Part shown: piece by piece, positions 54,150 through 64,000 of the stretch
Numbering within the stretch: the stretch's first letter is position 1
Layout: each line of letters begins with the position of its first letter
NCBI GenBank assembly: GCA_922989275.2
Contig: OV277857.1
Location: 78,671,321-78,735,320, forward strand
Direction: 5' to 3'
DNA length: 64,000 bases
From: Gari tellinella
Taxonomy: Eukaryota; Mollusca; Bivalvia; Cardiida; Psammobiidae
The notes under the pieces: generated by a model
The model's database searches: none
What the model was told of the DNA's origin: nothing
What the model saw: the letters and a program-made list of their open reading frames with translations, nothing else
Made by a program: the position numbers and the translations under genes

Positions 54150-55124
54150 AACCAAATGTATCAAATTTACTTAAATGCATGTTCACTATGGAGAATTTTA
54201 TCAGACTACATCTATATTAGATGTCAAAACAATGCAGTAAAACCTAAATTAAGCATCATTGAAGAAAGAAAAGATCCAACGGCAAATAGAGGAATAATGC
54301 AGAACAAAGGCCATGCAATAAAAACTTTCTGCATTACTGTTGTCTTAATGCTTATAGAGGATTTTAACTGTACAACAGACTGGCCAGATAATTTCTTTTG
54401 AATGGCCTTTTAACACAAGTTTTGTATTTGTAATCTCAACTCCACACAAGCTATATTAGATTACATTCAATCCAATAGCATGGACAGCAATTGTAGATAG
54501 TGTTTATAGTACTGGAAACAGCTTTGAACGTACATTAAAGGCGTTGTCTATTTTGTGGTCAGGGTATACAATACTAACAATTTCCTTCAAATAAAGCAAA
54601 TTTTCTATTCTAGCCAGTTGATGTTGATGGTTGTTAAGATCTTGAACAGCTGGTCCCTAAGGGATCCCTCTGATAGGGTCTTTAGTGTTTGTTAGATATA
54701 CAAAGACAACACAATACAACATAGAAAATGTTAGGGTAATCAACAGTTAGTGTTATAAGTACCAATTATATGTCAAGGTTCAGACGAGAGTTTGATAGGT
54801 TTAAAACTTATCGGTTCAGATAGCAACTAGGATTTGTACCGTGCAGATAACAATTGGGATCTGAATATGTACAACTCTACAATCGTACCGGATCACATCA
54901 CAATTGGCACTGATTCAATTTAAAATCATACCAAGCATTAAAGATATTATATTTGATAGTTCGATTAGGTATTAAAGGTGAATAAGAATCACTGTAAAAA
55001 TTATGTAAATACTTGATTTGTGATACATGTATATAAATTGTTTTGATGTACTAGGTAATTTAACTTCTGGTAAGCGACAATCAAATCAATTAGCATGAGG
55101 GTATCATCTATATACAGTAAAACC
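54150..55124. other. Unassigned; one ATGCAGAA palindrome at 54290-54355
   Basis: 54290-54355 (GAATAATGCAGAACAAAGG through CTTTCTGCATTACTG) is related to the palindromes near 11800 and 45760. No gene recognised. Confidence 0.4.
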
Positions 55125-55200
55125 TCTCTATTACGACCACTACAACGTGGTCGTAACATAGGGATTTTACGGTACATATTTTTGGATTGTACTACATAGT
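55125..55200. repeat. Short inverted repeat, MITE-end-like
   Basis: CAGTAAAACCTCTCTATTAC and GACCAC pair with GTGGTCGTAACATAGG and GATTTTACGGTA. It may be the remains of a CAGTAAAACCTC-ended element. Confidence 0.5.
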
Positions 55201-55479
55201 GAATACACTCGTAATGAGCTCTATGGTAATTGATTTGTGAAATTTAGATTAGACAGTGGTATTTATAGTGTATTCGTCATGTGCTTATTTATTTGATTTC
55301 ATACACATGTATATCTAACGAGCCATTTGACAGTCGGCTACTGTTTCTAACTTAATGCTCAGCCTAGATTATGATTTACAAAAAATAAAAAACAGAGATA
55401 AACATGCTGTAGTATTCCCACACTGAGGAAATGTCATCTGTTCAATTGATTTTGCTAAAATTTGATATTGATTCGGTCT

Positions 55480-55585
55480 TTTAAGTTCCAAGTTCCGATT
55501 TCATGTTCCAAGTTCCGTGTTGCAAGTTCCGACTACCGCGTTCCTTCTTCCAACTTCCTAGTTCTAAGTTCCAACTTCCGAGTTT
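55480..55585 (+). repeat. Minisatellite of AAGTTCCGA-type units
   Basis: Degenerate repeats of AAGTTCCGA and ACTTCC (for example TTCCAAGTTCCGTGTTGC, AAGTTCCAACTTCCGAG). The complementary version lies at 56140-56225. Confidence 0.7.
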
Positions 55586-56139
55586 CATTCTCAACACATG
55601 TATACAGTTTGACGCAATTGATAGCTAGTGTACATGTGAGTGATAAATAAATACTGTACGAACTTACATGTATAACATAATTAATCCAGAATCCTAGATC
55701 TAAAGGAGCTTTCTGCACTAACCCGGTTTGCATATCTGTCATATCTTTATGTATGTATGCTTTTTCACATAATGGCTGCTTAACACAAATCAGACTGCAT
55801 CTATGAACATAAAATGCTACATGTACACAAATTACGTGGTCAAAATAAACACTTGAAAAGCATTTAACTGATACGAAGTGAGAGGAATGCAATTGATATA
55901 AACATAGTGTTGGTTTTAAAGATATCGTTATAGAAAAGAATTCACTTGTTTCAGACAGTATAGATCCAGATACCTTATTTTTACACCAGTTAATTAACAC
56001 ACTTGCGCACAGTCATCACGATTCCTGTCTAAAATGTACATACACACTACATGTACATAAACACGTGTGAAGTACAAGGGTGGAAAGTTGACGTCACGAA
56101 AACGGTTTTAAAATCACTCTCAGATATTACTAAAAGTTA
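55586..56139. other. Segment bracketed by inverted minisatellites
   Basis: A 155-residue minus-strand frame (55533-56000) runs through here. It ends inside the minisatellite and shows no domain I recognise. Not called as a gene. Confidence 0.35.
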
Positions 56140-56225
56140 GGAAGTAGGATGTAGAACCATGGAATTTGGAAGTCAGAACTTAGAGCTCGGAAGTCGGAAC
56201 TTGGAAGTCGAAACTTGAACTCAGA
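56140..56225 (-). repeat. Minisatellite of GGAAGTCGGAACTT-type units
   Basis: Degenerate repeats such as GGAAGTCAGAACTTAGAG, CTCGGAAGTCGGAACTTGG. Reverse-complement type of 55480-55585. Confidence 0.7.
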
Positions 56226-56581
56226 ACTATAAAAAAGAAATTAGAATGTCACCACCGGGTTTTTTTTGTATAATAAATAGTATGGAATCCGATAAGGACG
56301 AAGTTTATGTTGGACCTGATCTAAATACAAAGTTTGGATATTTAATGCATGTCGACATTGTTTGAAGGGTTCAAATACTGGTTTTCTTAATAAATCAATA
56401 TATTGTACTTTTCGTTTGTGGTTTCACTTTTATTTTCCCAAGATAAATATTAAAAATGGAATATTTCTTCTTGTCGGTCTTTTATCTATTGCGCTCTATT
56501 TCTTTGCACAATTATATATTTTTTTCTGGTACAGATCTCTATTGTATCTGTACCGGTGCAATTTTAAACTGTACCAGTTCA
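56226..56581. other. Unassigned stretch
   Basis: No gene or repeat recognised. Confidence 0.35.
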
Positions 56582-56816
56582 GGGGGCGTTTCATAAAACT
56601 TCGTACGGCATAATTATATTGTCGTAAGTCAGATTATCAAAGTCTCAATTATTGTTTATTCTCTATCTTATTCTGTCTTGTGACATCTCTCTGTAATCGT
56701 CTTGAAACATCGATTCCAGAGAGATGTAACAAGACTGGATTAGATAGAGAAATCATAAATAATATGTATTTAAAGTTTTGACTTACATCCGGTTTTGTCG
56801 TACGAAGTTTTATGAA
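56582..56816. mobile_element. MITE-7, complete copy
   Basis: The ends are GGGGGCGTTTCATAAAACTT, CGTACG and CGTACGAAGTTTTATGAAC. A second inverted pair inside reads TCTTGTGACATCTCTCTG and CAGAGAGATGTAACAAGA. About 235 bp, non-coding. Confidence 0.8.
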
Positions 56817-56885
56817 CAATGCCAATAGTGACGTCAACCGGTACAATTCTAAATATTTCCAAACTCTCGTCTAGACCTTATTTAA

Positions 56886-57409
56886 AGCGACTCGCAACCA
56901 GATTGTGCATTTGCAAAAATAAAAGAAAATACTCAAATATAACCAAAAGGGTAGCATTATCGTGCATCTGGCATTGGAAAAATATGACCAGTCTAAAAAC
57001 ACCCTCTAGAAATGTCTTCAAATCTTAGTTTTGTAGTTATTTTCCATCGTCTTATCCATAGCGTCTACAGTTGCTATAGAAATTGATCACAGGCTAAGAC
57101 ATAAACCCGAGCCGAATTATGCAGTTGTATGTACTCTTCATTGCTTCCCACTGAAATACGTTAAATCGATCCCGGATATATGAATATTTCCGTGGCCCAG
57201 TGGGTCAAGCGGTGTCCTCATTTTGACTTATGTCCGCCCATGCTGGGTCACGGGTTCGATTCCCACCAGAGCTCAATAATTTTTTTATTGAAATGCATTT
57301 TTTTTAAACAGAATTTCTGATCCTAAACTAATTCTTAGCCGTTTTTATAAACGTTTGTCACATATTTACAAATAACTATTTTTAATGCTATATCTGGTTG
57401 CGAGTCTCT
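56886..57409. mobile_element. TD-2 element copy 1 (carries a tRNA-like sequence)
   Basis: The left end is AGCGACTCGCAACCAGATTG after TTAA (56882-56885). The right end is TATATCTGGTTGCGAGTCTC, followed by GTAA where TTAA is expected. Internal landmarks shared with copy 2: AAATAAAAGAAAATACTCAA, TATTTTCCATCGT, ACATAAACCCGAGCCGAATT and GAAATACGTTAAATCGATCC. About 524 bp. No transposase frame. Confidence 0.82.
57188..57276 (+). repeat. tRNA-like sequence inside TD-2 copy 1
   Basis: A-box-like TGGCCCAGTGGGTCAAGCGG, B box GGGTTCGATTCCCACC, and a T7 run at about 57280. The spacing allows a long variable arm (Leu/Ser-like), but the anticodon arm is not clear and the acceptor ends pair poorly. Confidence 0.5.
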
Positions 57410-57455
57410 GTAATACAGCATACATACTTTCATAAAACTGATGGTACGTGATTCT

Positions 57456-57650
57456 TTAACGTCTTCCCTGGCTTATGCCGAGTATAATGTTTGTTTTAAA
57501 ACAGTTTGGATCCTGTTCGTACACCGTGTAACAGGATCCAATCTGACACTCATTTCTAAATTTGTTAAGTTAATGTACCTGACAGTTAAATTTGAGAAAT
57601 AAAATCAGCCGACCATTGTATAAATGAGACGACGTCATGGCAGTGGGGGA
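57456..57650. mobile_element. MITE-5, decayed copy
   Basis: It begins TTAACGTCTTCCCTGGC and ends GACGTCATGGCAGTGGGGG. A shortened H1 hairpin (AAACAGTTTGGATCCTG, GTGTAACAGGATCCAA) lies at 57500-57552. Confidence 0.6.
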
Positions 57651-58506
57651 ATTGGGAGTCAAACAGTTTGTTTTGTACCACGTTACCTAAATGACATGAT
57701 CTATTACCCTGTTCCCTTTATGCAGTTACATGTGATGTGGTTATCCTAACGTACTACTGAAACCCTGTATTTTGCAGTTTGAGTCCAAGTTGGAAACCGT
57801 ATAACATTTAAGATTAACATCAGTCGTAAATATTGAAACAAAACTGGCATTATATATTATTCTATGACATTTCTTTTCGTTTCGTTACAACAAAAAATAC
57901 AATCATATTCCACCTATATGAGGTATTGGACAGTAAAACTATTTTTGCTCTACAGTCGATGAAAAGTTCACTGTTGATGAAGGTTGAATTCTGAATTTAA
58001 AACGAATCAAAACGGTTTGTTTCGAAACCCGTCAAAATGCTTTCTTACTTGCGAGATAGCATGTATCCTTTCAACTAAATCGTAGAATCTTCTAAAGAAT
58101 ACACAGCTTTACAGTGCTCTTGCCGTCAATTCTGGAATGGTACCATTTCCAATGCACCATTTTCATCATCCTTGGAAATAAACAAGAAGTAGCATTGGCT
58201 CTTGTAAGTAGTTGGGTGGTTTTACAGCGTGATGATTTTCAGAGGTATACACAGGACGAATGATGCATTGTTGTGTCCATCAATTGCTCATTGGCTTCTT
58301 GCTATGTTGTAAGACCCTTTTCACTTTTATAACCACATAGTTCCTACAGATACAGGCTGTCGTAATATATACCAGCTGCAAAAGAAACGACTATAAAATA
58401 TAAGATTAGCGGAAAAGGGACATCATGTCATAACTCAGCCTAGTCATCGGTGATGCTTTCACGGTATATGAGGTTCAACTCTGTCCATGCCAAGTTTTAT
58501 ACTCTG
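57651..58506. other. Unassigned stretch
   Basis: No gene, RNA gene or repeat recognised. Confidence 0.35.
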
Positions 58507-58721
58507 CTCTTACCCTCTTACCGGCAAAATAGCGTCTGTTTTGGTAGTGTCTTCAGAAATTTTCTTTTTAAAGTTAACTTTAACACTGTTTTGACCTAAG
58601 AAAGGTCGATACAAGTGTCATACAGTTTGGACCCTGATCAGACGCCGCGTACGCGAGTCTGATCAAGATCCAAACTGTTTGTAAAGTGGCCTCTAGGTGC
58701 CGTCGACAGTGATAGAGTTAA
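58507..58721. mobile_element. MITE-5-like element with H1 hairpin
   Basis: The left side CTCTTACCCTCTTACCGGC and the right side GGTGCCGTCGACAGTGATAG, then TTAA, are diverged family ends. The H1 hairpin lies at 58622-58682 (AGTTTGGACCCTGATCAGAC, apex GCCGCGTACGCGAG). Confidence 0.6.
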
Positions 58722-59333
58722 TGCCTATCAAGAGTTTAAGTCATTTTAACTCATTGAAACCTGGTTCTGCAAGTTTGCAATGCCAGTTTCCACAAAGTCT
58801 AAACTTTGATTTTACTATTCCCATACTAAGTAACCCTGTGGGTTATTAGGTTCCCTTGTGAATCGTTTAAGCTTCCAAAACAAGTAAACTATCTACTTGG
58901 AATTCTGTCTAGTTTAATAAATACTTTTATAAATGGCACGTATAGTTGTAACTAATGGTCGATGGGTAAACATGAATGTTTGCCATTTTAAAAAATTAAA
59001 CTCTTTTGAATATAGTTAGCTTTCAAATATTTAGACGAAACGCATTCTAGATTTTTAGTTAATAACAGCAATCTTTATCTTATATACAAAAGTTCAGCTC
59101 AAAATGTGTGAGCATGTGCAAAAAAGTGTAGAAAACGACAAATTTCTAATCTTTTAAGTTAAACAAGAAGGCAAAGATGGCTTTAGAGCCTGAGTACTTT
59201 ATGTAAAACTTGACCTCGTGAAATAAATTTTGATTAGATATGTCTCATATTCAAAGTGGATCTAAATATGATTGAGGCAAACCTTTCGACCAAGTTTTAT
59301 TAAGACCAAATAAGATTTGTGGCTTCTAGAGTA
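58722..59333. other. Unassigned stretch
   Basis: No gene or clear element recognised. Phrases such as AAAGATGGCTTTAGAGCC look like dispersed-repeat debris. Confidence 0.35.
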
Positions 59334-59337
59334 TTAA

Positions 59338-59821
59338 AGGGACTCGCAACCGGATGGTGTACTTGTCAAAATAAAATAAAATACTCAAATAAAAGCAAAT
59401 TTGTGGCATTATTTGGCTTCTGACATTAAAAAATATGATCAGTCCAAAAAAAGTCTCAAGAATCGTCACCGAATCTTAGATTTTTAGATATTTTCCATCG
59501 TTTTTCTATACCGACTAGTAGACGGTATAAGTTGTTGTTGTTGCTTCTCTACACGGGCTCAGACATAAACACGAGCCGAATTACGAAGTGTATGCACTTT
59601 CGAGCGCTACACATTGAAATACGTTAAATCGATCCGAGATAAACGCGGATAGTTCCGTGGTCCATTGGTCTAAGCGGTTTCCCCTATTTTGCCTTCTGTC
59701 CGCCAATGCCGGGCCCCGGGTTCGGATCCCACCAGAGACCAATATTTTTACCATTTATATAAGCGTTTGACACATATTTACAAGTTACTATTTTTAATGC
59801 ACCATCTGGTTGCGAGTCGCT
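59338..59821. mobile_element. TD-2 element copy 2 (carries a tRNA-like sequence)
   Basis: Perfect TTAA at 59334-59337 and 59822-59825. The ends are AGGGACTCGCAACCGGATGG and CATCTGGTTGCGAGTCGCT. The interior follows copy 1. The ends begin with purines (AG), as in Kolobok-type elements; this superfamily guess is tentative. Confidence 0.85.
59651..59740 (+). repeat. tRNA-like sequence inside TD-2 copy 2
   Basis: A box TGGTCCATTGGTCTAAGCGG, B box CGGGTTCGGATCCCACC, then TTTTT at about 59746. Same position in the element as in copy 1. Confidence 0.5.
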
Positions 59822-60137
59822 TTAAGCCAGGACACAGGACTGCAACTAAATGATTTGCCTACAGCTATGAATGATAGGAACACATGGAAAAGCATCATCC
59901 GCCATACTCTGGCGAATTAAGCAATTAAGCAAGCAAGAGTATTAACAAGATATTTTATATGATTTTGCATAGTGACATGAACATTTGATACACTATGTTA
60001 AATTAAACTGCAGTTAATATCCGGAAAACTGCGAAAAACGACGACTTTCTAATATGTGAAGTTCAAAAGGATAGCATTCATGGAAAACAAATTAGGATGC
60101 CATGATAAGTGTATATGAAGTTCATGAAAACAAACTC

Positions 60138-60340
60138 GCTCCTATGTTCACTTAGCTTTGTGTTTGTCTTGCGTGTTGTTTTCTATTTAGTGTGTGGATG
60201 AAGGAATGGTATTGCGTGTGTGTGTGTGTGTGTGGTTGTGTGTGTGTGTGTGTTTGTTATGGTATGGCTGTGTGTGTGTTCTGCTTTAGAGATGGGTGTA
60301 TTGTTTGTGTTGCGTTTCCTGCTTGAGTCTTCTTTCGTAT
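60138..60340 (+). repeat. ~200 bp dispersed repeat with TG microsatellite, copy 2
   Basis: Partner of 43598-43795: TTGTCTTGCGTGTTGTTTTC, a TG tract at 60215-60260, and GGGTGTATTGTTTGTGTTGC. Confidence 0.75.
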
Positions 60341-60471
60341 TTATCATATACAAACTTTCATCTCAATATGAGAAAGCACTTGGAAAATAAGTGTGGAAAG
60401 GATGAATTTCTAATGGGCAAATTTCATGGAAAACGTGACAAAATTTATTTACGCTTGTACTTGATAGACAA

Positions 60472-61843
60472 GAGGGCCTGAAGGCCCTGATATCGCTCAC
60501 CATTTGTAATGAAGCCTGATAGCTTTACCTTTGAATTTCACCCGTTTTATTCTAAATCCATTCAAGTTTGTCGACCTACTGTAGTATAGTAGAGTACATC
60601 AAAGGCAGATAACTAGAGCCTAAACAATACTGAAATGAAGCCTTTTTCTAGCATTTCAAAGTATATCAAGGGCAGGTAACTATAGCCACAATGATTACAT
60701 TTCAACAATAATTGCACTTCTTCCAGAACATATAGCTTCATCCTTTGTGTACAAGTATAATCAAAATCCATTGAAAACTGTAGTTGCATGACTGTAAACG
60801 CTGTAAAATATGGCATTTTCAGCAATTCAAAAGTAGATTTCTCTTGATTTATTTGTCCGATTCAAACCATAATCACCCTTTTTCGAACTCTTATGCTCAT
60901 ATACAATCTGGGCAAGTTTGAGAGAGCTTGGATAAATATTGTCGCCTCTAGAGCGTAAACACTGTTAAATATATCATTTTCAGCAATTCAAAGGTAGATA
61001 ACTTTTGACCTTTTGTTCCGATTACAACCATAATTGAACTCATATGGTAATATACAATCTGAGTAAGTTTGAGAAAGATTGGATAAAATGTGTGACCTCT
61101 AGAGTGTAAACATCTTAAATATGGCATTTTCAGCAATTCAAAGGTAGATAACTGTCAACCTATAAGTCTGATCTCAACCATAATCAAACTCATCTGAACT
61201 CTTATAGTCATTTACAATCTGAGCAGGTTTGAGATAGATTGGATAAAAATTGTGGCCTCTAGAGTGTAAACACTGTTAAATATGGCATTTTCAGCAATTC
61301 AAAGGTAAATAACTCTCAATCTATTTGTCTGATTTCAACCAAAATCGAACTCATCCTAACTCTTATGGTCATATACAACCTGGGCAAGATTTAGAAAGAT
61401 TGGATAAATAATGTGGCCTCTAGAGTGTAAACACCGGCAAATATGACATTTTCAGCAATTCAAAGGTAGATAACTTTTGATCTATTTGTCTGATTTCAAC
61501 CAAAATCAAACTCTCTCAAACTCTTATAGTCATATACCATCTGGGCAAGTTTTAGAAAGATTAGATAAATACTGTGGCCTCTAGAGTGTAAACACTGTTA
61601 AATATGGCATTTTCAGCAGTTCAAAGGTAGATAACTCATAACCTATTTGTCCGATTTTAACCATAATCTAACTCATCCGAACTCTTATGGCAATATACCA
61701 TCTGAGCAAGTTTGAGAAAGATTGGATAAATATTGTGGCCTCTAGAGTGTAAACACTAAAATTGTTGACGAGGCACGACGCACGACGGACGCCGGACATT
61801 CAAGGATTGCAAAAGCTCACCCTGAGCTAGCTCAGGTGAGCTA
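60472..61843. mobile_element. AGGGCCTGAAGGCCCT to GAGCTAGCTCAGG element with ~160 bp tandem units
   Basis: It starts AGAGGGCCTGAAGGCCCTGA and GCTCACC, and ends CACCCTGAGCTAGCTCAGGT, GAGCTAA. Between them are at least six tandem units (starts near 60811, 60973, 61121, 61282, 61443, 61601). Each carries GGCATTTTCAGCAATTC, AAAGGTAGATAACT, GACTTC-type spacers and GGCCTCTAGAGTGTAAAC. A GACGAGGCACGACGCACGAC tract precedes the right end. Open frames of 60-70 residues are by-products of the units. It is a common style of bivalve repeat. Confidence 0.8.
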
Positions 61844-62182
61844 AAAATTCATCAATACAACCTCATATACAAATATCAGCTAGATATGTGAACGCAAGGC
61901 GGGGGAAAGGGTGGACAACGACGAATTTCTAATATTTTAAGTTTAAAAAAGGGTTTCACTCATGGAAAATAAGACGAATTTACGACATGCAAATTCGCCG
62001 CAGCCACTCGGGGACAAGAGAAGTTTCTTCAATCAATGCTGTACACAATCACGCTTGCTTGTATATTGTACCTAGGCGCTTGTAAATATGTCTCAAGTGA
62101 AGCTGTTTATGGAGACATGGGTTTGGTGTCACCGTCAGTAAGATAAAGGAAGTGCGTTTTAGATCACAAGTTTCGTTTCAAT
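61844..62182. other. Unassigned stretch
   Basis: No gene or clear repeat recognised. Confidence 0.35.
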
Positions 62183-62430
62183 ACTGTAAAACAGGTATTT
62201 TTCGCGTCATGAATATTTCGCGTAGTGCGATTTTGTATTAATTCGCGACATCATGCAATATTTCAAGCAGGTGGTAGCTTAAAGCAGGCTGAAAGTAAAG
62301 CAGAATGTGCCTCAAGGCACATTCTGCTTTACCTTCAACCTGCTTTAAGAAGTCACCTATTTTCAAAATTAGAGACATTCGCGAATTAACGCGTAAATTA
62401 TATTCTCGCGAATAAAACCGGTTTTACAGT
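62183..62430. mobile_element. MITE with ACTGTAAAAC ends carrying an H2 hairpin
   Basis: The ends are ACTGTAAAACAGGTATTTTT, CGCG and CGCGAATAAAACCGG, TTTTACAGT. In the centre (62276-62348) is an H2 hairpin, TTAAAGCAGGCTGAAAGTAA through CAACCTGCTTTAAG, with apex GTGCCTCAAGGCAC. The ends are unrelated to MITE-4, which carries the same hairpin. Confidence 0.82.
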
Positions 62431-63327
62431 AACATGAGTGACACTGTATAGTGAACAATTGTGTATTAATATGGACCGAGGAAACAAACGAAGAACTGAT
62501 GCTATAAAATAGAAAATTAGCTTTAAATAGTAAATGTTAAATTAAGATTTATGGGAAAACATAATCTAAATCTATGAACGATATTCTACAAGACAGCATG
62601 TTCAAACGTTTTAAAAGTTACTGGTAAATACGTTTAAACTCTGAGAGAGGTATTAGAAGTCCACAATCAGGAAATAAACTTAAAAGTTCAAACCATATAA
62701 ATCAGTGTACGAAACTGAGAGCTGTGTTAAATCATGTATATTATCCAGAAGTCATCGCAGTGCGTTAGCAAAATTAAGACGTGGAATTGCTCTACTAAAT
62801 ATTGAAAATGATCGGTACCAACGTCTAACTTAAGAAGGACGAACTTGTTTTTACTGCAGATTGAGGATAAACTACATGTTCTGATAAAATAGTAATCATA
62901 TAAAGAAATTTGAAATAACCTATACATTAAGATATCGAAAGGCAATGCTTCTTTCACAACGTTTAGTGACTTTGAACATTTTTCATTTATTCTTGCTGAT
63001 GCTCATATTGTTATATACACTGGCAAAACCTGCCACGATATTTTAATGTATACACGACAACAGTTATATATAAATAATATGTGATAATGTATATGATTAA
63101 CATGTATTTTAAAACTTTAAGTATTCTGTGATGAAAGATTTTTTCGTTTTTAGTATTATATAAGCGCACGTTAAGTTGTATGATTTTAGGTAAGTAGATC
63201 TAATCAGTTGTCATATTTTAAGATTGACACTGTCTCGCATAACTCATATTTGAGTGGTTTTGTACATTTGACTTACTTTTGTTGGTATATTGCATCATGT
63301 ATAGAAGTGCGACGTAAATAAGATATA
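62431..63327. other. Unassigned stretch
   Basis: No gene or repeat recognised. Confidence 0.35.
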
Positions 63328-63380
63328 TGTATGTATGTCTGTCTGTCTGTCTTCTGTCTGTCTGTCTGTCTGTCTGTCTG

Positions 63381-63414
<34 letters not shown>

Positions 63415-63422
63415 ATGTATGT
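63328..63422 (+). repeat. TGTC microsatellite
   Basis: An almost continuous (TGTC)n / (CTGT)n tract with two slips (TCTTCTG and CTGGTC). The Cys/Leu/Ser-rich frame across it is an artefact. Confidence 0.95.
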
Positions 63423-63612
63423 CCTTATATTTCTTGTTTAGTTCGGTTTATCAATTATGTTGAAATTTTCATCAGATCTGTGTTGACCAATATATTAAAA
63501 GTTCTGAAAAGCACGTTTGGCCTAAAAATGGTTATTTATTGGACATCTATTGCCTATATAAACACGTAAATACTAGTTTAGGGAAATTATTTATGTTTAA
63601 GACAAATAAAAG

Positions 63613-63685
63613 AGCTCGGTCGGGATTCGACCCGTGCGAAGAAAGTAAAATACTTTGATAAGCTTTACCTCTCAGTAAACCGAGC
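63613..63685 (-). repeat. tRNA-like sequence with a perfect 7 bp acceptor stem
   Basis: On the minus strand GCTCGGT pairs perfectly with ACCGAGC. The A-box region TTACTGAGAGGTAAAGC and B-box region GGGTCGAATCCCG follow the tRNA layout, and TTTT lies just past the end. The T-loop is one base short and the anticodon arm is odd (AAAGTATTTTACTTT), so the isotype is unclear. It is either a decaying tRNA gene or a SINE head. Confidence 0.5.
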
Positions 63686-64000
63686 TGTTCTTATATGATG
63701 GTGTACTTTATACATTCTGTATTGTGTGTTTATTGTTTTTGTATATGTAAAACAGCTTATTGTATATTTAGTGTTACATTTTTATACGCCTTTCTTGACG
63801 GGACGTATTCTGCGAAATCCTGCTATTCGCTGTCCGGGGTGGCGGCTCAAAATGGTTTAAAGATAATTTTAGTTCTATTTGACATTTTTTGACCAAATTT
63901 CATATTTAGCTTTAACACCCTATACCATCGTACTCCGGAACTAGCTGTCGTGAGCAACCGTTTCTATCAACAAACGCAACAACTGAGGTAAGAAATTCGC
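63686..64000. other. Unassigned end of the window
   Basis: TTTTTATACGCCTTTCTTGAC and GGGACGTATTCTG (63779-63812) resemble an end of a common dispersed repeat. No gene seen. Confidence 0.35.

Noticed and set aside
55533..56000. 155-residue minus-strand frame
   Set aside because: It runs into a minisatellite and has no family motif; the length is possible by chance in AT-rich DNA.
63327..63569. Cys-rich frame that might look like a small secreted protein
   Set aside because: The Cys pattern comes from a TGTC microsatellite.

Overview
This window looks like intergenic and intronic DNA from an animal genome, most likely a bivalve mollusc. It is AT-rich and gene-poor, has a spliced gene, and carries LINE, Penelope-like and SINE remains plus very many short inverted-repeat elements, including GCTCACC and ATGCCCCCAC type repeats common in clams and mussels. 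The bivalve assignment is inference from repeat style; no marker gene proves it. Nothing prokaryotic is present.

Only one cellular protein-coding gene is well supported: a 688-residue type II membrane glycosyltransferase (47806-49872, plus strand). It has an N-terminal galactosyltransferase-like domain and a C-terminal STELLO/DUF288-like domain, encoded in one large exon behind a clear splice acceptor. All other long reading frames belong to mobile elements: a LINE reverse transcriptase (23584-25524, minus), a decayed second LINE fragment just upstream of it (25689-26083, minus), an old APE-type LINE relic (7705-10305, plus) and a Penelope-like fragment with a GIY-YIG domain (51130-52045, minus).

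Layout: 1-3500 holds diverged repeats, a tRNA-like sequence and foldback repeats. 3548-6150 is a satellite array of about 27 units dense in GAAnnTTC dyads. 7.0-11.3 kb is the LINE relic. 11.8-22 kb is a nest of small elements. 22.4-26.1 kb is the LINE block. 26.3-46 kb is packed with MITEs. 47-50 kb is the gene. 51-64 kb holds the Penelope piece, tandem-repeat elements, more MITEs and tRNA-like sequences.

Working family names used here, defined by their ends: MITE-1 (TACAGTGGAGAA), MITE-2 (TACAGTGTTCCCTC), MITE-3 (TTAA then CCCTTAGCCTGCC), MITE-4 (TTAA then CCCTTTCCCC), MITE-5 (TTAA-like then CCCATTGACTGCC), MITE-6 (TTAA then CCCTTTCATGATC), MITE-7 (GGGGGCGTTTCATAAAAC), MITE-8 (CAGGGCTCCAGATAAG), FB-1 (element ending in a long palindrome), TD-1 (TTAA then GGTGGTT, contains a tRNA-like sequence) and TD-2 (TTAA then AGCGACTCGCAACC, contains a tRNA-like sequence).

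The most interesting pattern is modular. One near-perfect hairpin of about 66 bp (H1: CAAACAGTTTGGATCC, then GATCAGACGCCG, and back) sits in the middle of several families whose ends are otherwise unrelated. Its two arms change together between families. A second hairpin (H2: AAAGCAGGTTGAAAGTAAAG, then CAGAATGCGC, TTAA, and back) is shared in the same way, and its TTAA tip has been used as an insertion site by another copy of the same family. Two different TTAA-flanked families also carry an internal tRNA-like sequence.
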